Below are positions 1 through 7,919 of a stretch of 64,000 bases of DNA, piece after piece (the first letter of the stretch is position 1; each line of letters starts with the position of its first letter). The stretch comes from an uncultured Clostridia bacterium. Its GTDB lineage: Bacteria; Bacillota; Clostridia; Lachnospirales; CAG-274. The stretch spans positions 40,443 through 104,442 of the forward strand of contig CANRBC010000008.1 of assembly GCA_947628755.1 (NCBI GenBank), written 5' to 3'. Below the pieces are notes generated by a model. The model saw nothing but the letters and a program-made list of their open reading frames with translations. It did no database searches and was not told where the DNA came from. The position numbers and the translations under genes are program-made.

Positions 1-732
1 GTGGGATTTGTCGCTTACATAGAAAAGCCTTTCGGCTTCTTCCGTATTGTCAGTAAGCATATTGTGGTTTTCAAGATATTCCTTGAGCCTTTGGGCAGTA
101 GCCTTTGCAGGGTCTACTATGGTTACGCCTTCGCCTACTATTTCGCCTATACATGCCTTGAGAATAGGATAGTGAGTGCAGCCCAGTATTATGGAATCCA
201 CATTTTTGTCCGTAAGCTCCTTAAGGTATGTAGCGGCAGTAAGGCGGGCGACATCATTGTTTACCCAACCCTCCTCGGCAAGAGGCACAAAGAGAGGACA
301 CGCCTTTTTATACACCTGTATATTCGGATCTGCCGCCTTAAGACGCTTTTCGTAAGCGCCGGAGGATACGGTACCGTAGGTGCCTATAAGCCCCACTATT
401 TTGTTTCTTGTAGCGGCAAGGCAGCTTTCAACTCCGGGAGTAACTACCTCTATAATAGGCAGCTGGGGAAACTCCTCCGAAAGAATTTCGTAGCAGTTGG
501 AGCTGACTGTGTTGCAGGCTATTACCACAGCCTTTACATTTTTGGTCATCAAAAATCTTATTATCTGGCTTGAAAACTTTGTGACGATCTCCTTGCTCTT
601 TGAGCCGTAGGGTACTCTGGCAGTATCGCCGAAGTACACAAGGGACTCGTTGGGCAGGAGCTTTACTATCTGCTTTACGACAGTAAGTCCGCCGACGCCG
701 GAATCAAACACGCCAATAGGTCTGTTATCCAT
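1..732 (-). CDS. murI: Glutamate racemase (C-terminus beyond window)
   Basis: It interconverts L- and D-glutamate in the cytoplasm to supply D-Glu for peptidoglycan. Translating the minus strand from the ATG at 732 gives an N-terminus MDNRPIGVFDSGVGGLTVV, then FGDTARVPYG. Both catalytic cysteines are visible in ACNTVSSN and GCTHYPIL. The frame is open for all 244 codons to the window edge; the family is usually about 265 residues, so only the last ~20 are missing. An AGGA motif lies about 10 bases upstream of the start. The gene begins 5 bp after the ddl stop, so the two form a minus-strand operon for cell-wall precursors. Confidence 0.95.
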   Translation of the reverse strand, partial: MDNRPIGVFDSGVGGLTVVKQIVKLLPNESLVYFGDTARVPYGSKSKEIVTKFSSQIIRFLMTKNVKAVVIACNTVSSNCYEILSEEFPQLPIIEVVTPGVESCLAATRNKIVGLIGTYGTVSSGAYEKRLKAADPNIQVYKKACPLFVPLAEEGWVNNDVARLTAATYLKELTDKNVDSIILGCTHYPILKACIGEIVGEGVTIVDPAKATAQRLKEYLENHNMLTDNTEEAERLFYVSDKSH

Positions 733-737
733 AATAA

Positions 738-1805
738 TTAATCCTCATATCTTCTTAAACCCAGCTCTATGAGCCTATCCACAAGCTCCTCCGTAGTTAT
801 GCCCAGAGCGTTGAAAAGCATAGGGTACATACTTATGGAGGTAAAGCCTGGAAGAGTATTTATCTCGTTGAATATTACTCTGTCTGTGCCTTCCTCAAGG
901 AAAAAGTCTACTCTTGCAAGTCCCATACCGTCAAGCGCCTTGAATATGCGTACAGCCTTTTCCCTTATTTCATCTGATTTTTTATCTGAAATGGGAGCGG
1001 GTATGACTGTCTTGGACTCGGAATTGTTGTACTTGGCGTCATAGTCGTAAAATTCGGCAGCCGCCAAAATTTGTCCCACAACAGACGCCTTTACGTCGTC
1101 ATTGCCGAGTACGGCGCACTCCAGCTCAAGACCAGTTATATTTTCTTCTATTACGATAGTTTTGTCCTCTCTTGAGGCAGTCCAAAGACCCTCTGCCAGC
1201 TCATCTCTGTTGTGAGCCTTTGTAATGCCTACGCTTGAGCCTGCGCAGGCAGGCTTTACAAAGCAGGGATAACCGCATATTTTTTCTATTCTCTCTATAC
1301 AGTCTTCAATATTGCTTTCAAGCTCTCTGCTCTGCACTACGGTGTGCTTTGCCTGGTCTATACCCAGAGTATCCACTATTATTTTGGTATAGGCTTTGTT
1401 CATGCTTACCGCAGAGGACAAAACGCCGCAGCCTACATAAGGTATGCCCGAAAGCTCGAAAAGTCCCTGTATAGTGCCGTCCTCGCCGTTAAGACCGTGG
1501 AGTACGGGAAAAATAATGTCCACAGGCATGAATTTTACCTTTTCGCCAACTATTCTGAGAAGACCTCTGTGGTCTGCGTCGGGACTGAGTATGGCAGTAG
1601 CCGCATATTTCTCCCAGTTTTCGCTTTTGATATTTTCAATAGGTCCGTCATAGAGAAGCCATTTGCCTTCTTTGGTAATGCAGACGGGCAGTATAGTGTA
1701 TTTGTCCTGATTGATATTCTGCATTATTGTAGAGGCGCTTACTCTTGATACCTCGTGCTCGGAGGAGCGTCCTCCGAAAATTACAGCAATCACCTTTTTG
1801 CTCAT
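738..1805 (-). CDS. ddl: D-alanine--D-alanine ligase
   Basis: This ATP-grasp enzyme joins two D-Ala residues for the peptidoglycan stem peptide. The 355-residue length is normal. The N-terminal GGRSSEHEVS motif (about residues 11-20), the ATP-grasp segment VKPACAGSSVGI, the omega-loop EFYDYDAKYNN and the metal/substrate segment FNEINTLPGF are all present. A tyrosine in the AKY position of the omega-loop is the D-Ala-D-Ala type; D-Ala-D-Lac ligases of intrinsically vancomycin-resistant species have phenylalanine there, so a normal D-Ala-D-Ala terminus is inferred. It is the first gene of an operon with murI. A TATAAT-like box lies about 70 bp upstream, but no convincing -35 was found. Confidence 0.97.
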   Translation of the reverse strand: MSKKVIAVIFGGRSSEHEVSRVSASTIMQNINQDKYTILPVCITKEGKWLLYDGPIENIKSENWEKYAATAILSPDADHRGLLRIVGEKVKFMPVDIIFPVLHGLNGEDGTIQGLFELSGIPYVGCGVLSSAVSMNKAYTKIIVDTLGIDQAKHTVVQSRELESNIEDCIERIEKICGYPCFVKPACAGSSVGITKAHNRDELAEGLWTASREDKTIVIEENITGLELECAVLGNDDVKASVVGQILAAAEFYDYDAKYNNSESKTVIPAPISDKKSDEIREKAVRIFKALDGMGLARVDFFLEEGTDRVIFNEINTLPGFTSISMYPMLFNALGITTEELVDRLIELGLRRYED

Positions 1806-2101
1806 TTTCCATTCCTCTCAATTCTATTGATTGACAGAGCCAAACCGCCGCAGCGTCTCGGTCTGTATTATTTTCATTATTATAGTATGCCATTGTACTC
1901 ATACTTAACATAATTGTACAACAAAATGCCGAAGTTGGCAATGTTTTATTTCATAAAGTTTTAAAGGCGGCGCTCTTGCCCGAAAAAGCGGTATGGGGAA
2001 TAGCGGCGGCTGTGCTTACGGAAGGAAAAGCATTATATTCCGACAGAATCAACTGTTTATATATAAATAAAAAAATAAAGCCTACTATGAGGCTTAAATA
2101 C
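1806..2101. other. Intergenic stretch, no gene recognised
   Basis: This AT-rich gap separates the ddl operon from the toxin-like locus. A weak hairpin with AGCCT/AGGCT arms lies near 2078-2097. A 68-codon open frame at 1976-2182 has no ribosome binding site and overlaps the structured leader of the next locus, so it is not called. Confidence 0.5.
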
Positions 2102-2131
2102 TTGATTTTTCATCAAAGTAAAAAATATTTT
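2102..2131 (+). promoter_or_regulatory. Weak candidate promoter of small hydrophobic ORF
   Basis: TTGATT at 2102-2107 and TATTTT at 2126-2131 are separated by 18 bases. This would give a leader of about 90 nt before the GTG at 2228. The match to consensus is only moderate. Confidence 0.4.
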
Positions 2132-2141
2132 TCAAAGGGGA

Positions 2142-2222
2142 CTTTACAAAACCTCCTTTATGGTGGTATTGTAAAAGCGTAACAAGGAATTTCGCGCCTA
2201 ATCCCAAAACGGAAAGGGGGCG
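2142..2222 (+). promoter_or_regulatory. Structured leader that can hide the ribosome binding site
   Basis: Two inverted repeats precede the small ORF. The first pairs TTTACAAAACCTCC (from 2143) with GGTGGTATTGTAAA (to about 2175) around a short loop, with two mismatches. The second pairs CGCC (2195-2198) and CCC (2203-2205) with GGG and GGCG (2216-2222), which would bury the AAGGGGG ribosome binding site. Hidden ribosome binding sites are typical of type I toxin mRNAs. Confidence 0.55.
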
Positions 2223-2227
2223 ATACA

Positions 2228-2326
2228 GTGAAAAGGACAAACAAAAAAGCCTTGTCAGGTAAGGCTTTAATGCTTGTAACAATCACACTTGTTGCAATAA
2301 TAGCATTTACATATAAGTGCTATTAA
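2228..2326 (+). CDS. Small hydrophobic peptide, putative type I toxin
   Basis: The 32-codon ORF begins with GTG, 7 bases after a strong GGGGG ribosome binding site. The peptide has a basic N-terminus (MKRTNKKALSGK), one hydrophobic segment (ALMLVTITLVAIIAF) and a short polar end (TYKCY). This basic-plus-single-membrane-helix shape is shared by type I toxins such as Fst, TxpA and BsrG, but I do not recognise a specific family. A consensus promoter on the opposite strand just downstream drives a short RNA antisense to most of the ORF, and the leader can hide the ribosome binding site. Function as a membrane toxin is inferred from this architecture and not from a family match; a plain small membrane peptide remains possible. 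Confidence 0.65.
   Translation: MKRTNKKALSGKALMLVTITLVAIIAFTYKCY
2243..2268 (-). terminator. Intrinsic terminator of the antisense RNA
   Basis: Read on the minus strand, AAAGCCTT and AAGGCTTT form a perfect 8-bp stem around a 7-base loop and are followed by a run of six T. It lies inside the 5' part of the small ORF and is in the correct direction only for the antisense transcript. Confidence 0.75.
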
Positions 2327-2363
2327 GTGTAACTAGGCTTGTAAGGTGTGCCACCACCTTACA
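2243..2363 (-). ncRNA. Putative antisense antitoxin RNA, about 120 nt
   Basis: A consensus minus-strand promoter places the transcript start near 2362. The RNA would begin with a hairpin made of GTAAGGTG and CACCTTAC (2341-2362), run antisense through the 3' two-thirds of the small hydrophobic ORF, and stop at an intrinsic terminator at 2243-2268. Size and layout match known type I antitoxins. Expression is not demonstrated by the sequence. Confidence 0.6.
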
Positions 2364-2368
2364 GGCTT

Positions 2369-2397
2369 AGTATAACATACAATAACTGTAAAGTCAA
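2369..2397 (-). promoter_or_regulatory. Consensus promoter for the antisense RNA
   Basis: On the minus strand TTGACT (2397-2392) and TATACT (2374-2369) are separated by exactly 17 bases. It is among the strongest-looking promoters in the window and faces the end of the small hydrophobic ORF, with no other gene to serve on that strand before ddl. Confidence 0.8.
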
Positions 2398-2493
2398 GGA
2401 ATGAAAATCCCAATTTGATATAAAGAGAAGCATATAAACATTATTACGAAAAGGGGCTTGTATGCGCGGTGTTATTCTTAATAAATATTTAAG

Positions 2494-2522
2494 TTGATTT
2501 TCCATTATATTTGTAGTATTAT
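2494..2522 (+). promoter_or_regulatory. Promoter of ireB-ruvX operon
   Basis: TTGATT at 2494-2499 and TATTAT at 2517-2522 have a 17-base spacer. The position suits a leader of about 45 nt before ireB. Confidence 0.55.
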
Positions 2523-2572
2523 ATACTAGGATAGTAATGAATGGGTAAAAATAAAATAAGGAGAGTGAAAAT

Positions 2573-2866
2573 ATGAATAACTTCAGCGAAACTCAGAAAA
2601 TAAGTGATCTTAAGGAAGCTCTCAAGGATGTCAGGATAAGCGACGAAACTACTGAGAAGACACACATAGGTCATATTATGAGCGAGGTTTATGAAGCTAT
2701 GCTTGAAAAGGGCTATAATCCTGTAAATCAGATAATAGGCTATATTATGTCGGGAGACCCTACCTACATCACAAGCTATAAGGATGCCAGAAAGAAAATG
2801 GCAAGGGTAAGTCAGGATGAGCTTCTGGAGGAAATAGTGAATTATTATATCAACAATAATTTATAA
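2573..2866 (+). CDS. ireB: IreB family regulatory phosphoprotein (UPF0297)
   Basis: This 97-residue protein matches the IreB/UPF0297 family across its length, including the TEKTHIGHIMSEVYEAM and NQIIGYIMSGDPTYIT blocks. In Enterococcus the family member is a target of the IreK (PASTA) kinase and restrains cephalosporin resistance; phosphorylation there is on N-terminal threonines, and here Ser5 and Thr7 are possible equivalents. It starts with ATG after GGAGAG and is followed 12 bp later by ruvX. The order ireB-ruvX-DUF1292 is conserved in Firmicutes, which supports the call. Confidence 0.95.
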   Translation: MNNFSETQKISDLKEALKDVRISDETTEKTHIGHIMSEVYEAMLEKGYNPVNQIIGYIMSGDPTYITSYKDARKKMARVSQDELLEEIVNYYINNNL

Positions 2867-2878
2867 TATGGTGCTGTA

Positions 2879-3319
2879 ATGCGTATACTAGGTCTTGACT
2901 TCGGAATGAAAACTATAGGAGTTGCCGTAAGCGACCCCTTTGGCTGGACTGCCCAGGGCGTGGAGATAATAAGGCGCAGCGAGGAAGCCAATCTAAAAAA
3001 GAGCATTGAGCGGCTAAAGGAAATATGCAGGGAATACTCTGTGGAGCAAATAGTCCTTGGCTATCCCAAGAATATGAACAATACCCTCGGAGAAAGAGCG
3101 GAGAAAACCGAGGCTTTTAAGAAAAGAATAGAGAAGGAATTGAAGCTACCCGTTGTACTGTGGGACGAAAGGCTTTCCACCGTAGCTGCCGAGAGAGGAC
3201 TTCTGGAGGCTGATTTGTCAAGAGCCAAAAGAAAGCAGGTCATTGACAAAATGGCGGCGGTCTTTATACTGCAGGGCTATCTGGATTCAAAACCAAAGAA
3301 TCAAGGAGAAAACAAATGA
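2879..3319 (+). CDS. ruvX: Putative pre-16S rRNA nuclease / RuvX (YqgF)
   Basis: This 146-residue RNase H-fold protein belongs to the YqgF family, which trims the 16S rRNA 5' end and was once annotated as a Holliday junction resolvase. The N-terminal [16 protein letters not shown] strand and the [10 protein letters not shown] motif carry the expected acidic residues. Length is typical (about 140). No strong ribosome binding site precedes the ATG, so translational coupling to ireB is likely. Its stop overlaps the next start by 4 bp (ATGA). Confidence 0.95.
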   Translation: MRILGLDFGMKTIGVAVSDPFGWTAQGVEIIRRSEEANLKKSIERLKEICREYSVEQIVLGYPKNMNNTLGERAEKTEAFKKRIEKELKLPVVLWDERLSTVAAERGLLEADLSRAKRKQVIDKMAAVFILQGYLDSKPKNQGENK

Positions 3320-3639
3320 GTGACGACAAGCTGAATATCGATGATTTAGACCTTTTTGCCGGTCAGGAAAAGGCTTATGAATATGTTTCCATGACAGATG
3401 ACGACGGTGTGGAGACCGATTTTATCATTATGGACGGTATTGACGTAGACAATGCGCGGTATCTTTTGCTTGTTAAGGCAGAGGACTTCGATAAGGAAGA
3501 GCCTGATGCCTTTATTTTCAAGGAAATAGAAATAAACGAAACTGAATGTACCTATGAGCCTGTTACGGAGGATAAGGAGTACAATAAGGTGCTTATGCTT
3601 TTACAGGACGAGGACGCAGACTATGAAATGAAATTCTGA
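3316..3639 (+). CDS. DUF1292 family protein (YrzB-like, UPF0473)
   Basis: This is a small acidic cytoplasmic protein of 107 residues from the DUF1292 family, function unknown. The family core is seen in [21 protein letters not shown] (split here as two strands) and the later LVKAED and [12 protein letters not shown] segments. It overlaps ruvX by 4 bp, so it is translationally coupled. Its place after ireB and ruvX is the conserved Firmicutes arrangement. Confidence 0.9.
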   Translation: MSDDKLNIDDLDLFAGQEKAYEYVSMTDDDGVETDFIIMDGIDVDNARYLLLVKAEDFDKEEPDAFIFKEIEINETECTYEPVTEDKEYNKVLMLLQDEDADYEMKF

Positions 3640-3696
3640 TAGTCTGCAAGTATGATTGACTATTATTTTTCGTATATAAAATATAATATTTAATGC

Positions 3697-3720
3697 AAGA
3701 CCTTTTTAGGTCTTATTGTT
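3697..3720 (+). terminator. Weak terminator after the ireB operon
   Basis: AAGACCT and AGGTCTT form a 7-bp stem with a 4-base T loop, followed by ATTGTTG. The T run is poor, so read-through to rnjA is possible. Confidence 0.45.
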
Positions 3721-3822
3721 GTGTGAAAATAATTTTGACATTTATATACATAAATCAGCCCATATAACTGACAGGGTCGGAAATTGTCTTTTTATATGGG
3801 TCAGAACTCGGAGGTGAACTTT

Positions 3823-5580
3823 TTGTATACAAAAAAACAGAATGCCGCAGCTAAGAGTAAAAAGACTGCGGCAAATACCAAGGCTGCAAAGCCCAGAAGA
3901 CCCAGAGCGGATAACGGTCCGAAGCTGAAGGTCATACCCTTGGGCGGTCTTCATGAGGTAGGCAAGAATATTACAGCCTTTGAATACGAGGATGAAATTA
4001 TAATCGTGGATTGCGGCGTGGCTTTCCCACAGGACGATATGCTGGGTATAGACCTTGTAATTCCCGATTTTTCATACCTCATGAGCAATAAGGAAAAGGT
4101 AAAGGGCGTGTTTATAACTCATGGTCATGAGGACCATATAGGCTCTCTGCCCTATTTCCTTAAGGAGCTGAATGTTCCCATATACGGCACAAGGCTTACA
4201 ATAGGTCTTATAGAAGCCAAGCTGAGAGAGCATAATATACTGAACAGCGTTGAGCGAAATAATGTAGAGGCAGGCACGGTGGTAAAAATAGGCAAACATT
4301 TTAAGGTGGAGTTTATACATTCCAACCACTCTATTGCCGACAGCGTTGCCTTTGCCATAACCACTCCCGTAGGCGTAATAGTCCATACAGGCGATTTTAA
4401 AATAGACTTTACTCCTATACAGGGAGAAATGATAGATTTGCAGAGGCTTGCGGAAATAGGCAGAAAGGGCGTGCTTTTGCTTATGTGCGAAAGCACAAAT
4501 GTAGAGCGCCCCGGGCACACCATGAGCGAGCGCTCCGTAGGCGGCATTATAGACAAGATTTTCGACGACAGCGAAAACAGAATAATGGTAGCGACCTTTT
4601 CGTCAAATATAGACAGAATACAGCAAATCGTCAATTCCGCCGTATCTCACAAGAGAAAGGTCACATTTATAGGCAGGAGCATGACAAATGTTGTAAAGAC
4701 AGCCTGCGAGCTTGGTTATCTGGATATACCCAAAAATACCATTATAGAAACAGGCGAAATGCGCAACTACAACGACCATGAAATAGTCGTTATAATGACA
4801 GGCTCTCAGGGCGAAACTATGGCGGCTCTTTCCAGAATAGCTCTGGGCGAGCACAGACAGATAGAGGTAAAGCCTACTGACAAAATAATAATAAGCGCGT
4901 CTCCCATACCGGGCAACGAAAAGAATGTGTATAAGGTAATAAACGAGCTGCTTAAAAAGGGCGCAGACGTTATATACGAGGGTCTTATGGACGTACACGT
5001 ATCCGGTCATGCCCGCCAGGAGGAAATCAAAATGATGCACGCTCTTATTAAGCCCAAGTATTTTATGCCTATACACGGCGAGTATAAAATGCTTATTTGC
5101 CACAGAAACCTTGCCCGTGACCTTGGTATGAACAAGGACGATATATTTGTAATGGCTAACGGCGACTGTCTTGAGCTTGGCAAGAATTCCGCAAAGCTCA
5201 CGCAAAACGCCGTGCCAAGCGGTCAGATATTTGTAGACGGTCTTGGCGTAGGCGATGTGGGAAATATAGTGCTTCGCGACAGACGTCATCTTGCCCAGGA
5301 CGGTCTTATGATAGTTGTAGTGGCTATTGAGAAGTATTCGGGAGAGATATTGAGCGGTCCGGATATTATTTCAAGAGGCTTCGTGTATGTAAGAGAATCC
5401 GAGGAGCTTATGGAGGAGGCAAGAGCCGTTGTGAATACAGCTCTTGAACAATGCGAAAGAAAGAATATAAGCGAGTGGTCATATATAAAGACTCTTATAA
5501 AGGACGCTCTCAGAGATTATCTGTGGCAGAAGACAAAGAGAAGCCCTATGATACTGCCTATTGTTATGGATATAGAATAG
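3823..5580 (+). CDS. rnjA: Ribonuclease J
   Basis: RNase J is a metallo-beta-lactamase/beta-CASP nuclease with 5' exonuclease and endonuclease activity that matures and degrades RNA in the cytoplasm. The zinc-binding THGHEDHIGS motif lies at about residue 99, followed by VHTGDFKID and the beta-CASP segments; IPVSGHA-like DVHVSGHARQEE and PIHGEYKM are present. I place the start at TTG 3823 because GGAGGTG lies 6 bases upstream; an in-frame TTG at 3784 has no such site. That gives 585 residues, slightly longer than the ~555 of Bacillus RNase J1, owing to a basic Ala/Lys-rich N-terminal extension. It is followed 10 bp later by the ArsC/Spx gene. Confidence 0.95.
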   Translation: MYTKKQNAAAKSKKTAANTKAAKPRRPRADNGPKLKVIPLGGLHEVGKNITAFEYEDEIIIVDCGVAFPQDDMLGIDLVIPDFSYLMSNKEKVKGVFITHGHEDHIGSLPYFLKELNVPIYGTRLTIGLIEAKLREHNILNSVERNNVEAGTVVKIGKHFKVEFIHSNHSIADSVAFAITTPVGVIVHTGDFKIDFTPIQGEMIDLQRLAEIGRKGVLLLMCESTNVERPGHTMSERSVGGIIDKIFDDSENRIMVATFSSNIDRIQQIVNSAVSHKRKVTFIGRSMTNVVKTACELGYLDIPKNTIIETGEMRNYNDHEIVVIMTGSQGETMAALSRIALGEHRQIEVKPTDKIIISASPIPGNEKNVYKVINELLKKGADVIYEGLMDVHVSGHARQEEIKMMHALIKPKYFMPIHGEYKMLICHRNLARDLGMNKDDIFVMANGDCLELGKNSAKLTQNAVPSGQIFVDGLGVGDVGNIVLRDRRHLAQDGLMIVVVAIEKYSGEILSGPDIISRGFVYVRESEELMEEARAVVNTALEQCERKNISEWSYIKTLIKDALRDYLWQKTKRSPMILPIVMDIE

Positions 5581-5589
5581 GAGGAAAAT

Positions 5590-5943
5590 ATGCTTTTTGT
5601 GGAATATCCAAAGTGCTCTACCTGTAAAAAGGCAAAGAAATGGCTTGACGACAATGGTATAGAGTACGAGGACAGACATATTACGGAAAACAACCCGACC
5701 TTTGAGGAGCTTAAGGCATGGCATGAGAAAAGCGGCATGGATATAAAGCGCTTTTTCAATACAAGCGGTATGAAGTACAGAGAGCTGGGCTTAAAGGACA
5801 AGCTCCCTAATATGACAGACGACGAAATGCTTGAGCTTCTTTCAACAGACGGTATGCTTGTGAAAAGACCTGTGCTTGTGGGAGAGAATATTGTGCTTAC
5901 AGGCTTTCGCGAAAAGGAATGGGAAAAAATATTGTATAAATAA
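5590..5943 (+). CDS. ArsC/Spx-family thioredoxin-fold protein
   Basis: This 117-residue protein has the ArsC/Spx/YffB fold with an N-terminal CSTC motif (about residues 10-13) in YPKCSTCKKAKKWL, a FFNTSGMKYRELGL middle and the KRPVLVGENIVLTGF C-terminus. The CxxC form is shared with Spx and MgsR, redox regulators that bind RNA polymerase, while dedicated arsenate reductases usually have a single catalytic cysteine here. No arsenic genes are nearby. A glutaredoxin-like or Spx-like redox role is more likely than arsenate reduction, but subfamily is not decided. It is co-oriented with rnjA and ends at a good terminator. Confidence 0.85.
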   Translation: MLFVEYPKCSTCKKAKKWLDDNGIEYEDRHITENNPTFEELKAWHEKSGMDIKRFFNTSGMKYRELGLKDKLPNMTDDEMLELLSTDGMLVKRPVLVGENIVLTGFREKEWEKILYK

Positions 5944-5944
5944 T

Positions 5945-5977
5945 AAAAGACGCTGCGTTTTATATGCGGCGTCTTTT
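5945..5977 (+). terminator. Intrinsic terminator
   Basis: AAAAGACGC and GCGTCTTTT form a strong stem extended by GC pairs around an AT-rich loop, ending in a T run, directly after the ArsC/Spx-family stop. Confidence 0.85.
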
Positions 5978-6046
5978 GACGTGAAAAAAAAGAATGTTGC
6001 GTTGGAAATTTTTGTTTATCTTAATAGAGATTTTTTTGTTTTAAAA

Positions 6047-6293
6047 CGACCCTTCCACCATGCTTCGCATGGTCCCCCTCCCCTCCGACGCCTGCAATAA
6101 AACACGTTGCGTTTTATTGCAAGGCTAGGGGAGGCTGGGGTATTGGCGACGGCTCAGGTATCGTCTTTCAAAGTAAATAAGCGACATTGGGCAGCGTACA
6201 CCTAAGGCTCCCCTTACGAGAAGGGGAGCTGTCAGCCCACGGCAGTAAGCCTGATTAAAAACAACTGTGAACGGGGCTGACTGAGAGGTCGAC
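6047..6293. repeat. Composite palindromic repeat, copy 1
   Basis: This non-coding element fills most of the 6.0-6.35 kb gap. It begins CGACCCTTCCACC with the small palindrome ATGCTTCGCAT, contains a 12-bp inverted repeat CAATAAAACACG/GCGTTTTATTG, a CTCCCCTTACGAGAAGGGGAG hairpin split over about 21 bases near 6208-6230, and ends GACTGAGAGGTCGAC. The left and right ends belong to two different half-element types. No nested TTGCA...GTGCTGA element is present in this copy. Confidence 0.8.
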
Positions 6294-6365
6294 CTTATTA
6301 GCCTAAACAAAAATCAAACTTAACACCCCTCACCCTGTAATGCAATCTTAAAAAAATCGACCCCC

Positions 6366-7181
6366 TCACCTTCTGAACTCTCCCCTTATTTCCCTTACGT
6401 CGTTTACAATAATAAATGCGGCAGGGTCGATATTTTCGGCGACGGCTTTAAGGCGCACAAGCTGTCTGGCAGGCACTACCACATACAGAAGACCCTTTTC
6501 CCTGTTTGAGTAAATACCCGTACATTTTATATAGGTAGCGCCTCTTTTAATATCGGTTATTATCTGCTTGCCTATAATATGGCTTTTTTCGGATATTATA
6601 AATACAGCTTTGGCATAGTCCACACCGCTGAGTATGGCGTCTATCAGCTTGGATACCACATATACGGACACAATGGCGTACATGGCGGGAGTTACTCCCA
6701 GCACAAGAGCGCTGCCCCCTATTATTATAATATCCAGAGCAAGGAGTATTTTAGTAACGGAAATCTGAGGATACAGCTTGTTTATAAGCCTTGCGGCAAG
6801 GTCGCTGCCTCCTGTGGTAGCGCCTGCGCGGAACACAAGCCCAAGTCCCGTACCCGTCATTATTCCGCCGAAAAGAGCAGCAAGAATTATATCCGTTTCT
6901 ATAACGGGTAAAAGCCTTGTTGCTTCAAGAGCCGCCGAAAGAAAAACAGTGGCTAAGAGAGTATCCTTTACAAAGGGAAAGCCGTACATTTTATAGGCTG
7001 CCCAAAGCAAAGGAATATTTATTGCCATATTGGTGACGGACATAGGTATGCCCCACATACTCTGCGCTATTACGGCTATACCCGTAGCTCCTCCCGTAAC
7101 AAGGGAATAGGGCTCAAGCAGAGTATTCAGTCCCGCCGCCATTATAGCTACGCCAAGTATTATAGTTATCCATTTTATCAT
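6366..7181 (-). CDS. YitT family membrane protein (DUF161 + DUF2179)
   Basis: This is a 271-residue integral membrane protein with about five hydrophobic segments in residues 1-190, starting MIKWITIILGVAIMAAG, then the family signature GGATGIAVIAQ and the glycine-rich GATTGGSDLAARLI segment. The last ~80 residues form the soluble DUF2179 domain (AVFIISEK to VNDVREIRGEF). Transport substrate and role are unknown for the family. It is transcribed divergently from rpmH; no clear promoter was found for it in the 100 bp between them. Confidence 0.92.
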   Translation of the reverse strand: MIKWITIILGVAIMAAGLNTLLEPYSLVTGGATGIAVIAQSMWGIPMSVTNMAINIPLLWAAYKMYGFPFVKDTLLATVFLSAALEATRLLPVIETDIILAALFGGIMTGTGLGLVFRAGATTGGSDLAARLINKLYPQISVTKILLALDIIIIGGSALVLGVTPAMYAIVSVYVVSKLIDAILSGVDYAKAVFIISEKSHIIGKQIITDIKRGATYIKCTGIYSNREKGLLYVVVPARQLVRLKAVAENIDPAAFIIVNDVREIRGEFRR

Positions 7182-7281
7182 AGCAAAAATATCCTTTTGG
7201 TAAATTTTGATAAGCTCATAAATTTAATTTAGCCAAATATTACAATTCTATAACAAATAAGCCGAAATTTAAAAATTTTTC

Positions 7282-7310
7282 TTGACTATAAGCCGTATTT
7301 AATATATACT
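7282..7310 (+). promoter_or_regulatory. Promoter of rpmH operon
   Basis: TTGACT at 7282-7287 and TATACT at 7305-7310 have a 17-base spacer. This is a near-consensus sigma-A promoter about 60 bp before rpmH. Confidence 0.85.
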
Positions 7311-7369
7311 AGGACTAGTGCTTGATTTGACTTTAAGTAAAATGTTCGTATGAGGGAGGTGCTTTTGAT

Positions 7370-7504
7370 ATGAAAATGACATTCCAGCCAAAGAAAAGAC
7401 AGAGAAGCAAGGTTCACGGCTTCAGAAAGAGAATGAGTACTGCAAACGGCAGAAAGGTAATACTTGCAAGACGTAGAAAAGGCAGAAAGGTTTTATCTGC
7501 ATAA
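7370..7504 (+). CDS. rpmH: 50S ribosomal protein L34
   Basis: L34 is a component of the large ribosomal subunit. The 44-residue product is short and basic, with the family hallmarks [20 protein letters not shown] and [18 protein letters not shown]. The ATG follows GAGGGAGGTG at a good distance. It heads the conserved rpmH-rnpA-yidD-yidC-jag-mnmE cluster. In many bacteria dnaA lies divergently upstream; here a YitT gene does instead, so the replication origin is not shown to be at this site. Confidence 0.98.
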   Translation: MKMTFQPKKRQRSKVHGFRKRMSTANGRKVILARRRKGRKVLSA

Positions 7505-7519
7505 GCCTGCAAAGTTCAG

Positions 7520-7543
7520 AAGCCCGCTTTTTAAGTGGGCTTT
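7520..7543 (+). terminator. Attenuator-like hairpin between rpmH and rnpA
   Basis: AAGCCCGCTT and AAGTGGGCTT pair with one G-T, followed by TTAGTGTT. It probably reduces read-through, fitting the higher need for L34 than for RnpA. Confidence 0.6.
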
Positions 7544-7570
7544 AGTGTTATTAGGAAAAGGGGAATTGGT

Positions 7571-7918
7571 ATGAAATTTACAGAGTCCCTTAAGAAAAAC
7601 CATCAGTTCAGATTTGTATACAACAGAGGACGCTCCATAGCCAACAGGCTTCTTGTAATGTACTCTGTCAGAAACAATACACAGCTAAACCGCTTCGGCA
7701 TATCTGTCAGCAAAAAGGTGGGCAACAGCGTTGTTCGCAGCAGAATAACACGTCTTATCAGAGAAAGCTACAGGCTAAACGAGGCGGATATACAGTCGGG
7801 ATACGATATTGTTATAATAGCCCGCGCGTCGGCAAAGGGCGCAGCATACAGAGAAATGGAGAGCGCTCTTTTGCATTTACTTAAAAAGCAGAGATTACTA
7901 AGGTCAAAGGAAGATTGA
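7571..7918 (+). CDS. rnpA: Ribonuclease P protein component
   Basis: RnpA is the protein subunit of RNase P, which cuts tRNA 5' leaders. The 115-residue product has [32 protein letters not shown] and the RNR-like [12 protein letters not shown] basic helix. The ATG at 7571 is chosen over the upstream in-frame start at 7535 because AAAAGGGG lies just before it and the family begins close to [10 protein letters not shown]. It abuts yidD (1 bp gap). Confidence 0.96.
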   Translation: MKFTESLKKNHQFRFVYNRGRSIANRLLVMYSVRNNTQLNRFGISVSKKVGNSVVRSRITRLIRESYRLNEADIQSGYDIVIIARASAKGAAYREMESALLHLLKKQRLLRSKED

Positions 7919-7919
7919 A

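Noticed and set aside
1..573. 190-codon plus-strand open frame at the window start
   Set aside because: It is the antisense shadow of glutamate racemase, whose minus-strand frame has all catalytic motifs.
1976..2182. 68-codon plus-strand frame upstream of the small hydrophobic ORF
   Set aside because: It has no ribosome binding site or family resemblance and overlaps the structured leader and candidate promoter of the toxin-like locus.
5590..5943. Arsenate reductase call for the CSTC protein
   Set aside because: The CxxC pattern fits Spx/MgsR-type proteins as well or better and no arsenic genes are nearby, so only the superfamily is stated.
7182..7369. Chromosomal origin next to rpmH
   Set aside because: No DnaA-box cluster and no dnaA gene are present; the rpmH neighbour is a YitT-family gene.
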